A stretch of DNA of 7,757 nt from Methanomicrobiales archaeon (GCA_012797575.1 JAAZOW010000114.1:1-7757); one strand, 5' to 3'; numbered from the stretch's first letter, positions 1 to 6,048 are shown. Notes: generated from the sequence alone by a model not told the origin. Made by a program: numbers and translations.

Positions 1-167
1 ATAAGTAGCATCTTCCCGTGATTAATAGATCTCCATTCTCTCCAGAACCGTTGCGATTGGTCATGGAGATCGACCGGCGTCAGGGTTTCCCAACGGACGA
101 ATCTGGCACTACTGCTCGGTGCCATCGTACATTCAGGGGTGTTTGCCCCTCTTCGCGCCCTTTGCAA

Positions 168-233
168 TCTCTCTGGTGCCACTCTGCCCGGGCGGGGAGG
201 GCGGAGGGTGCCGGGATATTGAAACCAGAGAGA
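168..233 (+). repeat. Nested inverted repeat, possible structured RNA
   Basis: The outer arms TCTCTCTGGT (168-177) and ACCAGAGAGA (224-233) are perfect 10-bp complements. Inside them, CTCTGCCC (182-189) can pair with GGGCGGAG (199-206) over 8 bp with one U-G wobble and a 9-base loop. The wobble pairs on the plus strand but would be an A-C mismatch on the minus strand, which weakly favours a plus-strand RNA. No promoter or oligo-T end was seen for it. It could also be a protein-binding site, a decayed repeat or chance. Confidence 0.4.
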
Positions 234-267
234 CAGGGGAGCGTGATGCTACCCTGGAACATGCTTC

Positions 268-273
268 AAAAAA
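268..273 (-). terminator. Oligo-T terminator after the MFS gene
   Basis: The minus strand has six consecutive T residues 36 bases beyond the transporter stop codon. Archaeal RNA polymerase commonly terminates at T-runs like this without needing a stem-loop. No strong hairpin precedes the run, so the call rests on the T-tract and its position. Confidence 0.45.
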
Positions 274-309
274 GTTATCGGGAGTGGCTATAGATAGACC
301 GGAGACTCC

Positions 310-1719
310 TCACGCGGGCTCGCGATGTTCGGCCCCCCGGGCCCAGGACATCACGCCTGCGAGTATGAGGAGCAGGAAGGAGACCACGAGCGCTGCATCG
401 ATACCCTGGACGAAAGCTCCCGCCACATGCCCCACCACCTGGGTTGTGCCCATAAAGACCTCGAATGCGAGAGCGCGGGGGATTGCGGCAGAGGCCACCG
501 TTATGGCGAGCACGAAACTGCCGAGGACACCTATATTCTGCACCATCCGGAGCGCGCCGGATACACTCCCATAATCCTCCATCCTCGCGTTGGCCATGAT
601 AGCACTGTTGTTCGCCGGGTAAAACATCGAGGTGCCGATCCCGGAGACGAACGATGCCAGAAGGACGACAGTGAGAGATGTATCTACCCCGATCGCCATG
701 TAGATCAGTATCGCCACCGCAATCACCACGGTTCCGGTGGTGGCGACGACCCGTGCGCCGATACGGTCCGAGAGCCTTCCCATGTAGGGGCCGAGCACGC
801 TCCCCATGACGTAGCCGGGCGTGAGCAGAAGTGCGGCATCCAGCGGAGAGAGCCCCCGGATCCCCTGGAGGTACATGGTGATGAGGAATGTGACCGCCAG
901 ATAGCCCAGGCTCTGGAAGAATGCAGCGAGGAGACTGTATTTGAGGATCGGTCTGCTCAGACTCTCAAAGCTGACCATGGGGGTCCTGGTATGCAGCTCG
1001 TGCCAGGCAAACACCAGGATGAGGAGCAGGCCCAGGGGCGCAAGGATCATCGACAGCGTTGTAAGGCCGTTTCCAGCAAACTCAACCGCAGAGTACGAGA
1101 TGAGCGAGAGGCCTGCGGTGAGGAGAGCCATCCCGGCGATATCGAGTGACGCCGGAGTCCTTGTGACGTCCCTCAGATACCGCAGACCAAGGAACAGAGC
1201 GACGATACCGATGGGTACGTTGATGAAGAAGATATACTCCCACCCAAAGAAGGTGGTGATGACTCCTCCGAGTACGATGCCGAGCGTTGCACCGACCGTC
1301 CAGCCCAGAGAGTTGTATCCGAACGCCGCCCCGCGTGAACCGGGAGGGAAGATATCGGCGATGATGGCTCCTGAGTTCGCCTCCATAAGAGCTCCTCCCG
1401 CAGCCTGGACACCGCGAAAGATGATCAGCGTCGTGATAGTCGCGGAGAGCCCGCAGAATAGCGAACTGACAGTGAATACACCGAATCCGAAGTTGAACAT
1501 GCGGGCTCGACCGAAGATATCCCCGAGCCGCCCGAGCTGGACAGTCAGGGACGCAACTATCAGAAGATAGATGAGGATGACCCACATGGTGGTGAGAAGA
1601 TCAGAATGAAGCTCTTCGGCGATGACCGGAAAGGCCAGGATGACGATGGTGCTGTCGAGGGCTCCCATCAGGGTGCCGAGCACGAGGATAGAGAGCCTGA
1701 TCTTCTGCAACCGCTCCAT
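310..1719 (-). CDS. MFS multidrug-type exporter, DHA2 family
   Basis: This 469-residue protein is a major facilitator of the 14-helix drug:H+ antiporter (DHA2, EmrB/QacA-like) type, expected to expel small hydrophobic or toxic compounds from the cytoplasmic membrane using the proton gradient. The N-terminal half has LDSTIV (21-26, motif D1), the motif A loop GRLGDIFGRAR (63-73), motif B RGVQAAGGA (102-110) and the motif C/GWEYIFFINVPIG region (about 139-171). A second, degenerate motif A, GRLSDRIGARV (314-324), opens the C-terminal half. Hydrophobic segments fill nearly the whole length, as expected for 14 helices. The start at 1719 puts a typical short basic leader (MERLQKIRLS) before helix 1. 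It has no Shine-Dalgarno, but a TATA box lies about 25 bases upstream, suggesting a leaderless mRNA. It stands alone and diverges from the small locus at 1969. The substrate cannot be told from sequence. Confidence 0.93.
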   Translation of the reverse strand: MERLQKIRLSILVLGTLMGALDSTIVILAFPVIAEELHSDLLTTMWVILIYLLIVASLTVQLGRLGDIFGRARMFNFGFGVFTVSSLFCGLSATITTLIIFRGVQAAGGALMEANSGAIIADIFPPGSRGAAFGYNSLGWTVGATLGIVLGGVITTFFGWEYIFFINVPIGIVALFLGLRYLRDVTRTPASLDIAGMALLTAGLSLISYSAVEFAGNGLTTLSMILAPLGLLLILVFAWHELHTRTPMVSFESLSRPILKYSLLAAFFQSLGYLAVTFLITMYLQGIRGLSPLDAALLLTPGYVMGSVLGPYMGRLSDRIGARVVATTGTVVIAVAILIYMAIGVDTSLTVVLLASFVSGIGTSMFYPANNSAIMANARMEDYGSVSGALRMVQNIGVLGSFVLAITVASAAIPRALAFEVFMGTTQVVGHVAGAFVQGIDAALVVSFLLLILAGVMSWARGAEHREPA

Positions 1720-1741
1720 ATTTGTAAATTATGCTTTTCTG

Positions 1742-1750
1742 CCTATAGTA
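1742..1750 (-). promoter_or_regulatory. TATA box for the MFS gene, leaderless type
   Basis: On the minus strand TACTATAGG ends 22 bases before the ATG at 1719. In archaea transcription starts about 25 bases downstream of the box, which falls at or next to this ATG. No Shine-Dalgarno is visible just upstream of the ATG, which fits a leaderless transcript. Confidence 0.5.
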
Positions 1751-1968
1751 TGTGTCGATACGCTCTATGGCCTTTTGCAGCCAGACTCGAGGATTCGTTT
1801 GCTCCATCATGATCGGTGGTTCCCCGGGGCGCTGAGAGCCAAAGATTGAGGCATTCGACGGTGAGGGTGTGCTCCACGAATTCCCCTTGCTGCGATCCAC
1901 TCCGGAAAGGATAACTCTCCAGGCGGCGATACCACAACCATGGACCGCACAACCCTCAGGACGGGACG

Positions 1969-2022
1969 ATGTGCTACAACCCCCCCTGCACCGAGGGGGG
2001 ACCGGATGGCACTCCTGAGTGA
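1969..2022 (+). CDS. 17-codon ORF with CYNPPC motif: leader peptide or split N-terminus
   Basis: The frame reads MCYNPPCTEGGPDGTPE then TGA. It carries a CxxxxC pair that could bind metal or form a disulfide. Its first codons end mostly in C or G, as in the real genes here, while the overlapping frame that continues the next gene upstream has many A- and T-ending codons. A weak Shine-Dalgarno (AGG, 1958-1960) lies 8 bases before the ATG. It ends 17 bases inside the next ORF (start 2006), in a different frame. Either it is a short leader peptide coupled to that gene, or the two are one protein (about 86 residues) split by a one-base error or frameshift in the C7 or G6 run. The family is not recognised. 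Confidence 0.35.
   Translation: MCYNPPCTEGGPDGTPE
1981..2000 (+). promoter_or_regulatory. Hairpin masking the ribosome binding site of the 2006 ORF
   Basis: CCCCCC (1981-1986) and GGGGGG (1995-2000) are perfect complements around an 8-base loop. The G-run is also the only Shine-Dalgarno-like sequence for the ATG at 2006, 5 bases away. A folded RNA would therefore block initiation, while ribosomes translating the 1969 ORF would open the stem. The pairing is seen directly and the regulatory role is inferred. Confidence 0.4.
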
Positions 2023-2230
2023 GATCCATGCGTTCGTCCGCGAGTACGCAGACATCCTTGCTCGGTATCACAAGTACACGATGGCCGACCTCGACCGCAT
2101 CGAGGAAGAATGCTGGAGGCTGCACGACGAGGCATGTAGCAGGGGCGCCTGTGGAACCGCCGGGGAACTCGTGGAGCTGGAGTATCTCATCGGCCGGGCG
2201 AAGGAGATGAAGGCAAAGGGGACGGGATGA
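2006..2230 (+). CDS. Small helical hypothetical protein, 74 residues
   Basis: The protein MALLSEIHAFVREYADIL... is predicted mostly helical, with amphipathic stretches at about residues 3-20, 25-43 and 52-68, separated by a short Cys-containing turn (SRGACGTAG, about 46-54). It has three cysteines (about 37, 45 and 49), no signal peptide and no membrane segment, so it is probably cytosolic. I chose ATG 2006 because a G-run lies 5 bases upstream. The same frame is open back to 1940 but that part has poor codon choice and no ribosome site. It overlaps the 17-codon ORF at 1969, with which it may form one Cys-rich protein. It converges on enolase and diverges from the MFS gene. The balanced Glu/Lys/Arg composition argues that it is a real gene. 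I do not recognise the family and assign no function. Confidence 0.65.
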   Translation: MALLSEIHAFVREYADILARYHKYTMADLDRIEEECWRLHDEACSRGACGTAGELVELEYLIGRAKEMKAKGTG

Positions 2231-2292
2231 GAGGCTGACGGAGGCCGATCAGATCCCCGCCCTGCAGCATAGGCGTGCGGCCATGCGCCACC

Positions 2293-3585
2293 CTACCGGA
2301 TGAACCCTTCCCGCCCGGCATACCGTGCCGTATCCCCGGCCGCCTCCTCGATACGGATGAGCTGGTTATACTTCTCCACCCGTTCACCCCGCGCCGGCGC
2401 ACCGGCCTTGATGTGACCGGTCTGCATGGCAACAGCAAAGTCAGCTATGAACGTATCGGCGGTCTCGCCGCTCCGGTGGGAGACCATAGCGCCCCAGTTA
2501 TGCTGCTGCGCCAGGTTCACCGCGGCGATCGTCTCAGTCACCGTCCCGACCTGATTGGGCTTGATAAGAACGGCGTTTGCAGCCCCTTTCCGGATACCCA
2601 CATCGATTCGGTCGACGTTCGTAACGAATAGGTCATCGCCGACGAGCTCCACCCGGTCACCGATCGCTCTGGTCAGAAGCCGCCAGCCGTCCCAGTCGTC
2701 CTCAGCAAGGCCGTCCTCGATGACGATGATCGGGTATGCCGCAACCAGGTCGCGGTATCGATCCACCATCTCAGCGGCGGTAAGGGTCAACCCTTCCGTC
2801 CTGAGATTGTAGACGCCGTCGCTATAGAACACGCTTGATGCCGGGTCGAGAGCGATCCCAATCTCCCGGCCGGGCACATATCCGGCACGCTCGATTGCTG
2901 CCACGATCAGGTCGAGTGGCTCGGTGTTCGTGGAGACTGCGGGGGCAAACCCGCCTTCATCGCCGACACCAATTGTGTAGTCCTGTGCTTTGAGAATATC
3001 CTTGAGCGCATGGTAGGTCTCGCTCCCCCACCGGACCGCTTCCGTGACGCTCGCTGCGCCATAAGGCGCGATCATGTACTCCTGGAAGTCCGGCCCCTGC
3101 CACCCGGCATGAACTCCGCCGTTGAGGATATTCATCATCGGGACAGGAAGGAGCGGCTTGAAGGGATCTCCCAGGTACCCCCAGAGCCAGAGTCCCTGCG
3201 CGACAGCAGCCGCACGGGCGACGGCCATGGAGACCGCAAGTGTGGCATTGGCACCCAAATTATGCTTATTCGGTGTTCCATCGAGATCTATGAGCGCCTC
3301 ATCCACCGCCGCCTGCTCACGGGCATCCATACCCTGCAGGGTGGCGGCGATCTCGCCATTGATCCGGCTGACGGGCCTTTGCACCCCTTTGCCACCGTAC
3401 CGGTCTTTTACACCGTCCCGGATCTCAATTGCCTCATGTCTTCCGGTCGATGCGCCAGACGGTGTCGCGGCGCGCCCGAACGCCCCACCAGAAAGCGTGA
3501 CATCCGCCTCAATGGTGGGGTTCCCCCTCGAATCCAGTATCTCGCGGGCATGGATGGATCGTATCCTCGTGTCAACCTCGATCAT
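2293..3585 (-). CDS. eno: Enolase (phosphopyruvate hydratase)
   Basis: Enolase interconverts 2-phosphoglycerate and phosphoenolpyruvate in the cytosol. In a methanogen it serves mainly gluconeogenesis. The 430-residue protein matches the family length. The active-site set appears complete: SGAST loop (43-47), NGGVHA (155-160, His159), FQE (167-169), GDEGGFAP (208-215, catalytic Glu210), the Mg ligands Asp247, Glu290 (EDGL) and Asp317 (GDDLF), catalytic Lys342 (IKPNQ), SHRSGET (369-375) and Lys393 (IKAGA). The C-terminal signature around GAPARGERVEKYNQLIRIEE is archaeal in style. I chose ATG 3585, which gives MIEVDTRIRSIHAREILDSRGNP, the usual enolase beginning, with GGTG 9 bases upstream. In-frame ATGs at 3615 and 3660 would add 10 or 25 residues without family resemblance. 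It ends with TAG and converges on the small gene at 2006-2230. Confidence 0.97.
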   Translation of the reverse strand: MIEVDTRIRSIHAREILDSRGNPTIEADVTLSGGAFGRAATPSGASTGRHEAIEIRDGVKDRYGGKGVQRPVSRINGEIAATLQGMDAREQAAVDEALIDLDGTPNKHNLGANATLAVSMAVARAAAVAQGLWLWGYLGDPFKPLLPVPMMNILNGGVHAGWQGPDFQEYMIAPYGAASVTEAVRWGSETYHALKDILKAQDYTIGVGDEGGFAPAVSTNTEPLDLIVAAIERAGYVPGREIGIALDPASSVFYSDGVYNLRTEGLTLTAAEMVDRYRDLVAAYPIIVIEDGLAEDDWDGWRLLTRAIGDRVELVGDDLFVTNVDRIDVGIRKGAANAVLIKPNQVGTVTETIAAVNLAQQHNWGAMVSHRSGETADTFIADFAVAMQTGHIKAGAPARGERVEKYNQLIRIEEAAGDTARYAGREGFIR

Positions 3586-3620
3586 GTTCAATGGCACCGA
3601 GGGAGCGGTTGACATCGAGC

Positions 3621-3630
3621 GCAAAAAAGG
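3621..3630 (-). promoter_or_regulatory. Possible TATA box for enolase
   Basis: On the minus strand CCTTTTTTGC lies 35-45 bases before the ATG at 3585. Transcription from it would begin near 3600, giving a leader of about 15 bases that includes the GGTG ribosome site. That start also lies downstream of the alternative ATG at 3615, supporting the 3585 start. The box is T-rich but not a strong TATA match. Confidence 0.35.
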
Positions 3631-3667
3631 TATCGATGGTGCCGGGCCAGTCAAGGGCACACGCCGC

Positions 3668-3694
3668 GTTCACCTCTCACGGCAGGGAGTGAAC
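3668..3694. repeat. Imperfect palindrome upstream of enolase
   Basis: GTTCAC (3668-3673) and GTGAAC (3689-3694) are perfect 6-bp inverted arms. A further two base pairs form if one base bulges. It lies about 40 bp upstream of the suggested enolase TATA box, a position where archaeal activators often bind. It could be an operator or chance. The rest of the gap between tRNA-Gln and enolase holds GC-rich tracts and no gene. Confidence 0.3.
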
Positions 3695-3813
3695 ACTCGT
3701 TGCCTGATACAAGCGACCCATTCCCTGGGCAGCGGGCCCGGGGTGGGGGCAGGGGAGCCGCCCGGTCACCAAAACAGAGATACCTTCATGAAAGAGATGA
3801 GGGGATCGTGAAG

Positions 3814-3886
3814 TACCCCCGGGCGGATTCGAACCGCCGTCGCCGGATCCAAAGTCCTGCATGATTGACCTCTACACTACGGGGGT
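3814..3886 (-). tRNA. tRNA-Gln (anticodon UUG)
   Basis: The minus strand folds into a full 73-base cloverleaf. The acceptor stem is ACCCCCG/CGGGGGT with discriminator A at 3814. The D arm has G18G19, and the anticodon loop is CTTTGGA with anticodon TTG at 3852-3850. The variable loop is four bases and the T arm is GGCGG-TTCGAAT-CCGCC. The A1-U72 pair is the known archaeal mark by which GatDE amidotransferase picks tRNA-Gln over tRNA-Glu, so this tRNA is probably charged with Glu and then amidated. CCA is not encoded, as is common in archaea. One oddity is an A28-G42 mismatch (3858 and 3844) in the anticodon stem, where a Watson-Crick pair is expected. It lies between manC and enolase on the same strand. 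Confidence 0.95.
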
Positions 3887-3933
3887 ACGAAGAAACGAAC
3901 CCGAGGCCCCACGGAGGTGCCCCCGAGTATCCA

Positions 3934-3943
3934 CCTATAATTT
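3934..3943 (-). promoter_or_regulatory. TATA box for tRNA-Gln
   Basis: On the minus strand AAATTATAGG lies 48-57 bases upstream of the mature tRNA 5' end. Transcription would start near 3912-3915 and leave a short 5' leader for RNase P to remove. It stands out as an AT-rich island between manC and the tRNA. Confidence 0.45.
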
Positions 3944-3977
3944 GATCCCGGGGATTATATCGGTTTTGCAGTACGGC

Positions 3978-5330
3978 TCACGCCCGTTCGAAGTCATCCT
4001 CGAACCTGATGATATCATCCTCACCGGTGTACTCCCCGATCTGCACCTCGATCAGCTCGAGCGGCAGGAGACCGGGGTTTGCGAGCCGGTGGGCAGTTCC
4101 TGCCGGGACGAATGTTGACTCACCGTTCCTGAGGAGGTAGGTCGCATCACCGATCGTCACCTCGGCGCAACCGGTCACGACCACCCAGTGCTCGGAGCGG
4201 TGATGGTGCATCTGGAGCGACAGGCGGCGCTTCGGGGGGACCGTGACCCGCTTGATCTTGTATGACTGCCCCTCCTCGAGGTTTGTGTAGGAGCCCCAGG
4301 GGCGGTGGACCTTTGTGTGGAAGAGCGCCCGGGAGTCCTCCTTCTCGCGGAGCGCCTTTGCGATCTCACCCACGCGCTGGGCTTCCTCCCGGGCAGCGAT
4401 CAGGATCGCATCCTTCGTCTCGACGATGGCAAGGTCGTGGATGCCGACGGTAGCGACCAGGCGATCGGCGATGATCAGGTTCCTGGAAGAATCGATCCCG
4501 ATATGTTCACCCTTGACGGCGTTTGCATCCCCGCTCTTTGACAAGACGTCATAGAGCGCATCAAAACTCCCCACATCGTTCCACTCGGCCTCGAGCGGCA
4601 CCACCGCCGCCCGCCGGGTCTTTTCCATGATCCCGTAGTCGATGGAGAGGGACGGAGTCGCGCCGTATGCCTCCTCGACCGGATGCTCAAACGCCCGTAC
4701 AACCTCCGGCGCGCAGGCTTCACACTCAGCAAGAAAGAGATCGGCATCAAAACAGAACATGCCGGAGTTCCAGAGATACCCGTCGGCGACATACCGCCCG
4801 GCGGTCTCAGGATCAGGCTTCTCCACAAAGGCATCCACGAGTGACCCTCCCTCCAGAGGATTGCCCGGGCGGATGTAGCCGTATCCGGTATGCGGCAGGG
4901 TCGGCCGCACCCCAAAGACCACCAGGTAGTCCTTTGCAAGCCGCTCCGCCTGGAGGAAAGCGTTCTGGAACGGTCCGTTCGCACCGATCAGGTGATCTGA
5001 AGGGAAGACCGCGATCGTGCTGGCCCCGTCTTCCCGGGAGACCTCCCTGACGCCGTAGTAGATCGCCGGCAGGGTGTTCTTGCCCACCGGTTCCACGAGG
5101 ACCCGGCAGTTGCACCTGATGGCGGCGAGCTGATCCCGGACCAGGAACCGGTGATCCATGTTTGTGATGACGACGATATCCTGCGGAGAGGAGAAGAGGA
5201 GCGACCGCTTCACGGTCTTCTGGAAGAGCGATTCGTCATCGACCAGCGGGATAAACTGTTTCGGGTAGTGTTCCCTCGAGAGCGGGAAGAGGCGGGTGCC
5301 GCTCCCGCCTGCAAGGATGAGTGTCTTCAT
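3978..5330 (-). CDS. manC: Mannose-1-phosphate guanylyltransferase / mannose-6-phosphate isomerase
   Basis: This 450-residue enzyme makes GDP-mannose from mannose-1-phosphate and GTP and, in two-domain members, also converts fructose-6-phosphate to mannose-6-phosphate. Residues 1-280 form the nucleotidyltransferase: GGSGTRLFPLSR (8-19) with Lys24 for nucleotide binding, EPVGKNT (80-86), FPSDH (109-113), FVEKP (168-172), NSGMF (188-192) and WNDVGS (250-255). Residues about 335-445 are a cupin of the type II phosphomannose isomerase kind: RPWGSY (343-348), HHHRSEHWVVVTGCAEV (375-391), NGE (402-404) and AHRLANPG (413-420), holding the usual metal-binding His/Glu. Length and domain order match bacterial ManC/AlgA. 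ATG 5330 starts MKTLILAGG as in the family, with GGGG 8 bases upstream. A GTG at 5351 would add seven unrelated residues. The product feeds mannosylated surface glycans, which fits the epimerase two genes away. Confidence 0.95.
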   Translation of the reverse strand: MKTLILAGGSGTRLFPLSREHYPKQFIPLVDDESLFQKTVKRSLLFSSPQDIVVITNMDHRFLVRDQLAAIRCNCRVLVEPVGKNTLPAIYYGVREVSREDGASTIAVFPSDHLIGANGPFQNAFLQAERLAKDYLVVFGVRPTLPHTGYGYIRPGNPLEGGSLVDAFVEKPDPETAGRYVADGYLWNSGMFCFDADLFLAECEACAPEVVRAFEHPVEEAYGATPSLSIDYGIMEKTRRAAVVPLEAEWNDVGSFDALYDVLSKSGDANAVKGEHIGIDSSRNLIIADRLVATVGIHDLAIVETKDAILIAAREEAQRVGEIAKALREKEDSRALFHTKVHRPWGSYTNLEEGQSYKIKRVTVPPKRRLSLQMHHHRSEHWVVVTGCAEVTIGDATYLLRNGESTFVPAGTAHRLANPGLLPLELIEVQIGEYTGEDDIIRFEDDFERA

Positions 5331-5384
5331 GGAATCGACCCCGTGCCCCACAGGGCATACATCTGTATTCTATTGCAGTACGGG

Positions 5385-5396
5385 GAGATAAAAAGG
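5385..5396 (-). promoter_or_regulatory. TATA box for manC
   Basis: On the minus strand CCTTTTTATCTC is a clear archaeal-type TATA element. Transcription is expected near 5360-5366, giving a leader of about 30-35 bases before the ATG at 5330. This suggests manC has its own promoter and does not depend on the TPR gene upstream. Confidence 0.55.
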
Positions 5397-5414
5397 CATA
5401 GGATCCCCTGCAGA

Positions 5415-5464
5415 GGTCCGGGCGGTATATCATCGATGCCCTCCCGCATTCCCTGCCCCGGACC
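5415..5464. repeat. Inverted repeat between the TPR gene and manC
   Basis: GGTCCGGG (5415-5422) and CCCGGACC (5457-5464) are perfect 8-bp inverted arms separated by 34 bases, which include the palindrome CATCGATG (5431-5438). The element lies just past the TPR stop codon and about 20 bp upstream of the manC TATA box. It could fold at the end of the TPR transcript or bind a regulator of manC. No T-run follows, so it is not a classical terminator. Confidence 0.35.
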
Positions 5465-5483
5465 ACACAGAGAAGATGGGCCT

Positions 5484-5927
5484 TCACGCCCGATTCATCG
5501 TCAGGTTCCCGGGGTAGAGGGCTCGAGCCTGTGGATCGAGGTCCTCCGCGACCGCGAGAGCCATCTCGGCCTCTCGGTACCTCCCGAGCCTCCCAAGCAC
5601 CATACCATAGGTGACCCAGGCAAATATGCACAACCGGTCGAGGGCGAGCGCCTGAACACACGCGAGCACCGCCTCCTGGGGACGGCCAAGCCGGGTGAGG
5701 ATCACCGCACGGTTGTTCCAGGCGTAGACGTCATCATTGTCACAGAGGAGTGCCGCGCTGAACGCAGCCAATGCCTCCTCGTAGCGACCCTGCCGCTCGA
5801 GTGCCACGCCCATGTTGTTCAAAACAGCCGAATTGTGCGATTTTTCTGCTGTTATATCGCTGTACGCCCGTAACGCATCTTCATCACCCTGTTTACGGGA
5901 AGACTCTGGTATAGCCAATCTGGGCAT
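5484..5927 (-). CDS. Small tetratricopeptide-repeat protein
   Basis: This protein of about 147 residues consists almost wholly of TPR helices, which serve as protein-protein docking surfaces. Three repeats are clear: about 34-66 (NNMGVALERQGRYEEALAAF), 68-101 (AWNNRAVILTRLGRPQEAV) and 102-135 (YGMVLGRLGRYREAEMAL), each with the spaced small and aromatic residues and LGR/QGR-Y/P-EA turns of the fold. A helix before them (about 15-28) may be half of a degenerate repeat. There is no signal peptide or membrane segment, so it is probably cytosolic. Two ATGs are possible: 5933 with GAGG only 4 bases away, or 5927 with GAGG 10 bases away; I prefer 5927, but the two differ by only two residues. It lies between the epimerase and manC genes, with its own TATA box. 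The partner is unknown, and TPR domains alone do not give a function. Confidence 0.85.
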   Translation of the reverse strand: MPRLAIPESSRKQGDEDALRAYSDITAEKSHNSAVLNNMGVALERQGRYEEALAAFSAALLCDNDDVYAWNNRAVILTRLGRPQEAVLACVQALALDRLCIFAWVTYGMVLGRLGRYREAEMALAVAEDLDPQARALYPGNLTMNRA

Positions 5928-5962
5928 ACGCATGCTACCTCGGACCCCATACTGTGGAGTAA

Positions 5963-5972
5963 GGATATATAG
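5963..5972 (-). promoter_or_regulatory. TATA box for the TPR gene
   Basis: On the minus strand CCTATATATCC is a strong archaeal TATA box about 30 bases before the first ATG (5933). Transcription would begin near 5940-5945, giving a short leader that just includes the GAGG ribosome site. Confidence 0.6.
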
Positions 5973-6020
5973 GTTCCTGCAACCCTCGCACTAGAATTGG
6001 AGTAATTCGCAATCGGTCCA

Positions 6021-6039
6021 TAAAACGCTCTTTGGAGAG
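6021..6039 (-). terminator. Terminator after the epimerase gene
   Basis: On the minus strand, 9 bases past the epimerase stop, CTCT (6039-6036) pairs with AGAG (6031-6028) around a 4-base loop, followed at once by CG and TTTTA. The stem is short, but hairpin plus T-run in this position suggests a terminator separating the epimerase from the TPR gene. Confidence 0.45.
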
Positions 6040-6048
6040 ATTTGCGGA

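Larger units (their letters stand above)
1..309. other. Left-edge region without a convincing gene
   Basis: No reading frame here looks like a protein. The longest rightward frame (18-293) has low-complexity, Arg/Pro/Ser-rich composition, no recognisable motif and no good ribosome binding site, so I read it as a chance frame in GC-rich DNA. What can be seen is a nested inverted repeat (168-233) and a T-run on the minus strand (273-268) that probably ends the transporter transcript. Any gene that owns the far left edge lies outside the window. Confidence 0.6.

Noticed and set aside
18..293. Rightward 91-codon reading frame at the left edge
   Set aside because: It has no motif, atypical composition and no ribosome site. 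In GC-rich DNA a frame of this length is expected by chance.
325..1149. Long rightward frame (274 codons) opposite the MFS gene
   Set aside because: It is rich in His, Glu, Asp and Arg with no hydrophobic core, as expected from the antisense of a membrane protein gene, which is itself clear.
1601..2125. Leftward 174-codon frame across the MFS start and the divergent region
   Set aside because: It overlaps the transporter in another frame, shows no family resemblance and spans the small rightward locus. I regard it as a chance frame.
2272..2289. Short hairpin between the small gene and enolase
   Set aside because: It has only four Watson-Crick pairs plus two wobbles and no T-run, too weak to call a terminator.
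3010..3811. Two rightward frames (200 and 229 codons) opposite enolase
   Set aside because: Both are antisense shadows of a fully intact enolase gene.
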